Shown: positions 22,397 through 23,854 of the stretch, in pieces
Layout: the number at the start of each line of letters is the position of its first letter
Position numbering within the stretch: the stretch's first letter is position 1
Source: a virus
Reading direction: 5' to 3' (one strand)
DNA length: 23,854 bases
Virus record (IMG/VR): IMGVR_UViG_3300035698_029499
Span: 1-23,854 of that record
Position numbers and translations under genes: made by a program
The notes under the pieces: generated by a model
Database searches by the model: none
Told to the model about the DNA's origin: nothing
Seen by the model: the letters and a program-made list of their open reading frames with translations, nothing else

Positions 22397-22455
22397 AAAG
22401 CTGCTTTCTACTCTGGTCTATGCAACCAGGGGTTATAAGGAGGCAGCTTTTTTAT
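22397..22455. other. Structured element upstream of dnaB
   Basis: AAAGCTGC (22397-22404) pairs with GCAGCTTT (22443-22450). Inside, CTGGT (22413-22417) pairs with ACCAG (22425-22429) around a 7-nt loop. On the plus strand the outer stem ends in TTTTTTATTT, so it can act as a terminator there. On the minus strand it lies in the dnaB leader. The inner arm resembles an anticodon arm, but no tRNA can be folded. Confidence 0.5.
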
Positions 22456-22534
22456 TTAGATTGACTCTATTTGAAAAATTATTCAACTTCATATCTAACT
22501 TATCATTAATTGAACCCGAAGATAAAGGCTTTCA

Positions 22535-22879
22535 GTGACTAATTTTCTCTCTGGACTTATAGAAAAATGTGCTCATGCCCTGAAATATGAAACGTTTGAA
22601 AAAGAGATGACCCCTAGTCTTGAGAAGATATGGATATATTACGATAATCTTTTCAGAAAAAGAGGTTGGACCAAAAAAGCTAAAAAGCGTATTGCTCAAA
22701 TAACAATCGATGCTTATATGTTGGAATTGGAGCTATACATTATAGAGAGAGAGGGGATAGGCCCAGCTGGTATTAAGCCTCACGACCTCTATGACGCACT
22801 AGAGGAAAAAAACTCTCGCAATCGTCTATTGGTTCCTCTGATTTCACTCTATCCCGTACCGCGTTCACTGCATTCCTAA
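22535..22879 (+). CDS. Small helical protein of unknown function, GTG start
   Basis: The product has 114 residues from GTG at 22535, with AAAGG 6 nt upstream. It reads as a helical soluble protein: SGLIEKCAHALKYETFEKEM, IWIYYDNLFRKRGW, then KKRIAQITIDAYMLELELYI. The final ~35 residues lie over the 3' end of the convergent replication gene (107-nt overlap) and look less protein-like, so the original stop may have been lost. It is divergent from dnaB. No family recognised; no DNA-binding motif is certain. Convergent expression could dampen the replication gene. Confidence 0.5.
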   Translation: MTNFLSGLIEKCAHALKYETFEKEMTPSLEKIWIYYDNLFRKRGWTKKAKKRIAQITIDAYMLELELYIIEREGIGPAGIKPHDLYDALEEKNSRNRLLVPLISLYPVPRSLHS

Positions 22880-23854
22880 CGCCAAACTGTTGCAGCTCCT
22901 TTCTCAAAAACGCGGGATAATCTCGTGTGTAGGCATCTTTTATATCCATAGTTAATTCATACAATCCTTTCCAGCGTTGTTGCACCGGCACAACTATAGT
23001 CTTGGCCTTTTCCACCCTTCTTTTACGCTCTTTAAATGCCGGGTGCGCTCCGAGCAACAATGTAAGGTTATTAGATATAGCCCTTAAGCGATCGGGAACG
23101 CATATCATTTCTATCTTTTCCAGTCGGTTAAGTAGTGAGGTCATGTAGTAGTTAGAGCCTTTGTCTGGAAGCGAATGCAGTTCCTTTATGTGGAAACGTA
23201 CTGCCCTGGCAGGATAGCATAGAAGCCTAATCAGGTGGTTTGTATAGAGCTTTGTGAGCGACTTACTGGTTTTACTGCAAGAATCAGCAAGATACTGAAT
23301 GATTGTATCTCGCAGAAGACCAGTCGCATCTCCACTCTTGATTATTCGTTTTACCTGGAAAAGTAATTTAGATTTATCTTCCCCTGGAGTGAGACGAAGG
23401 GGGTATACAATGTCTTCCTTAGAGAGAGAGTTATAACTCTCTCTTTCTTCACTAGGAAGGGGGACATTTTTTTTGCTCAATAATAATGCAAGCTCTAGAC
23501 GCTTTAAATGACGAAAATGCCACGCCCTTCTTAAGGCCGGAGTAAATGCTTCTTTATTAAATTTATATTGGTTGAGTGCCTTGTATCTATTTTGATGCTT
23601 AGATATCCATCCAAGATCAGCAAATTTCTTTACTGCACGCTTGACGGTGCGCGGATCACATCTTAGCTCTGCTGCAACAAGCTTAATTGCATAGGTAAAC
23701 GATCCCTTCCAGAAAAAACGAAGGAATTGAGAGAGGATACCCTTTTCAAATGGCGTAGTAGCCTTCTGAACCCGATCAAGACGCTGCTGGATACGTGGAT
23801 CAACAGACGCTTGGCGTATATATTTGGGCTCAATAGAAAGAAAGTCTTTGTTTA
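22773..23854 (-). CDS. Replication-initiator-like protein, partial (N-terminus beyond window)
   Basis: The frame is open from the right edge to the stop at 22773, showing the last 359 residues; a TTG at 23480 that could mimic a start lies within it. Near visible residues 40-95 a winged helix is apparent: EKGILSQFLRFFWKG, then AAELRCDPRTVKRAVKKFAD, LGWISKHQNRYK. This resembles N-terminal domains of phage and plasmid replication proteins (RepA/DnaD-like). The rest is basic and helical (SKTSKSLTKLYTNHLIRLL, KAYTRDYPAFLRKELQQ-like) and ends acidic then basic. Lying just before dnaB, it may bind the origin or load the helicase. The specific family is not recognised. Confidence 0.65.
   Translation of the reverse strand, partial: NKDFLSIEPKYIRQASVDPRIQQRLDRVQKATTPFEKGILSQFLRFFWKGSFTYAIKLVAAELRCDPRTVKRAVKKFADLGWISKHQNRYKALNQYKFNKEAFTPALRRAWHFRHLKRLELALLLSKKNVPLPSEERESYNSLSKEDIVYPLRLTPGEDKSKLLFQVKRIIKSGDATGLLRDTIIQYLADSCSKTSKSLTKLYTNHLIRLLCYPARAVRFHIKELHSLPDKGSNYYMTSLLNRLEKIEMICVPDRLRAISNNLTLLLGAHPAFKERKRRVEKAKTIVVPVQQRWKGLYELTMDIKDAYTRDYPAFLRKELQQFGVRNAVNAVRDRVKSEEPIDDCESFFPLVRHRGREA

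Noticed and set aside
22397-22455. tRNA or tRNA-like gene
   Set aside because: One arm looks like an anticodon arm, but D and T arms are missing and the whole element is too short.
22773-23480. Replication gene as a complete 235-residue protein starting at TTG 23480
   Set aside because: The same frame is open to the right edge and encodes a winged helix upstream, so this TTG is internal.

Overview
The window is part of a tailed phage or prophage genome with short-tailed (podovirus-like) morphogenesis genes. It is moderately AT-rich, and nearly all of its genes are tightly packed on the minus strand. It carries a DnaB-type helicase, a RusA-type resolvase, small and large terminase, a P22-like portal, a scaffold, an N4-gp56-type major capsid protein, a head-tail adaptor, a stabilisation/tail-hub protein, fibres and glycine-zipper ejection-type proteins. 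There is no rRNA, tRNA or CRISPR array. Both ends are cut inside genes. Several accessory proteins are exported and start with short signal peptides ending in NGME or HGME. From memory this resembles proteins of Dependentiae (TM6/Babelota), bacterial endosymbionts of protists. The host assignment is therefore only a guess.

Layout in the minus-strand reading direction (right to left). Replication: a partial winged-helix replication-type protein (22773-23854) and dnaB (21053-22366), which ends at a strong terminator. A small plus-strand gene (22535-22879) lies between them. Packaging: from a TATAAT promoter run rusA, terS, a free-standing HNH endonuclease and terL (18096-20863), mostly overlapping or nearly touching. 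Accessory island between terL and portal (15242-18054): a minus-strand operon with its own extended -10 promoter encodes two small membrane proteins and two S-adenosylmethionine-decarboxylase (SpeD) homologues with export signals. It converges on a plus-strand two-gene cassette for a secreted protein and a membrane protein, and they share a bidirectional terminator. A C-terminally anchored secreted protein lies next to the portal. Head genes (8834-15165): portal, several very small genes, a conserved phage protein, scaffold and major capsid. Then come a decoration-like protein, an unknown protein, a second HNH gene, adaptor, fibre, the gp10-like stabilisation protein, an oppositely oriented fibre gene, and two ejection-type proteins.

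The main observations are these. (1) The major capsid gene is split by a 1217-nt intron that encodes a two-motif LAGLIDADG endonuclease. Joining 10690 to 9472 restores one 316-residue capsid reading frame. (2) Two tandem SpeD homologues keep the pyruvoyl Ser, His and Cys at identical spacing, yet both carry N-terminal export or anchor sequences. (3) Three homing endonucleases sit in or against the capsid, terminase and adaptor genes. (4) The plus-strand cassettes look like self-contained insertions, with their own promoters and terminators and, in one case, flanking short repeats.
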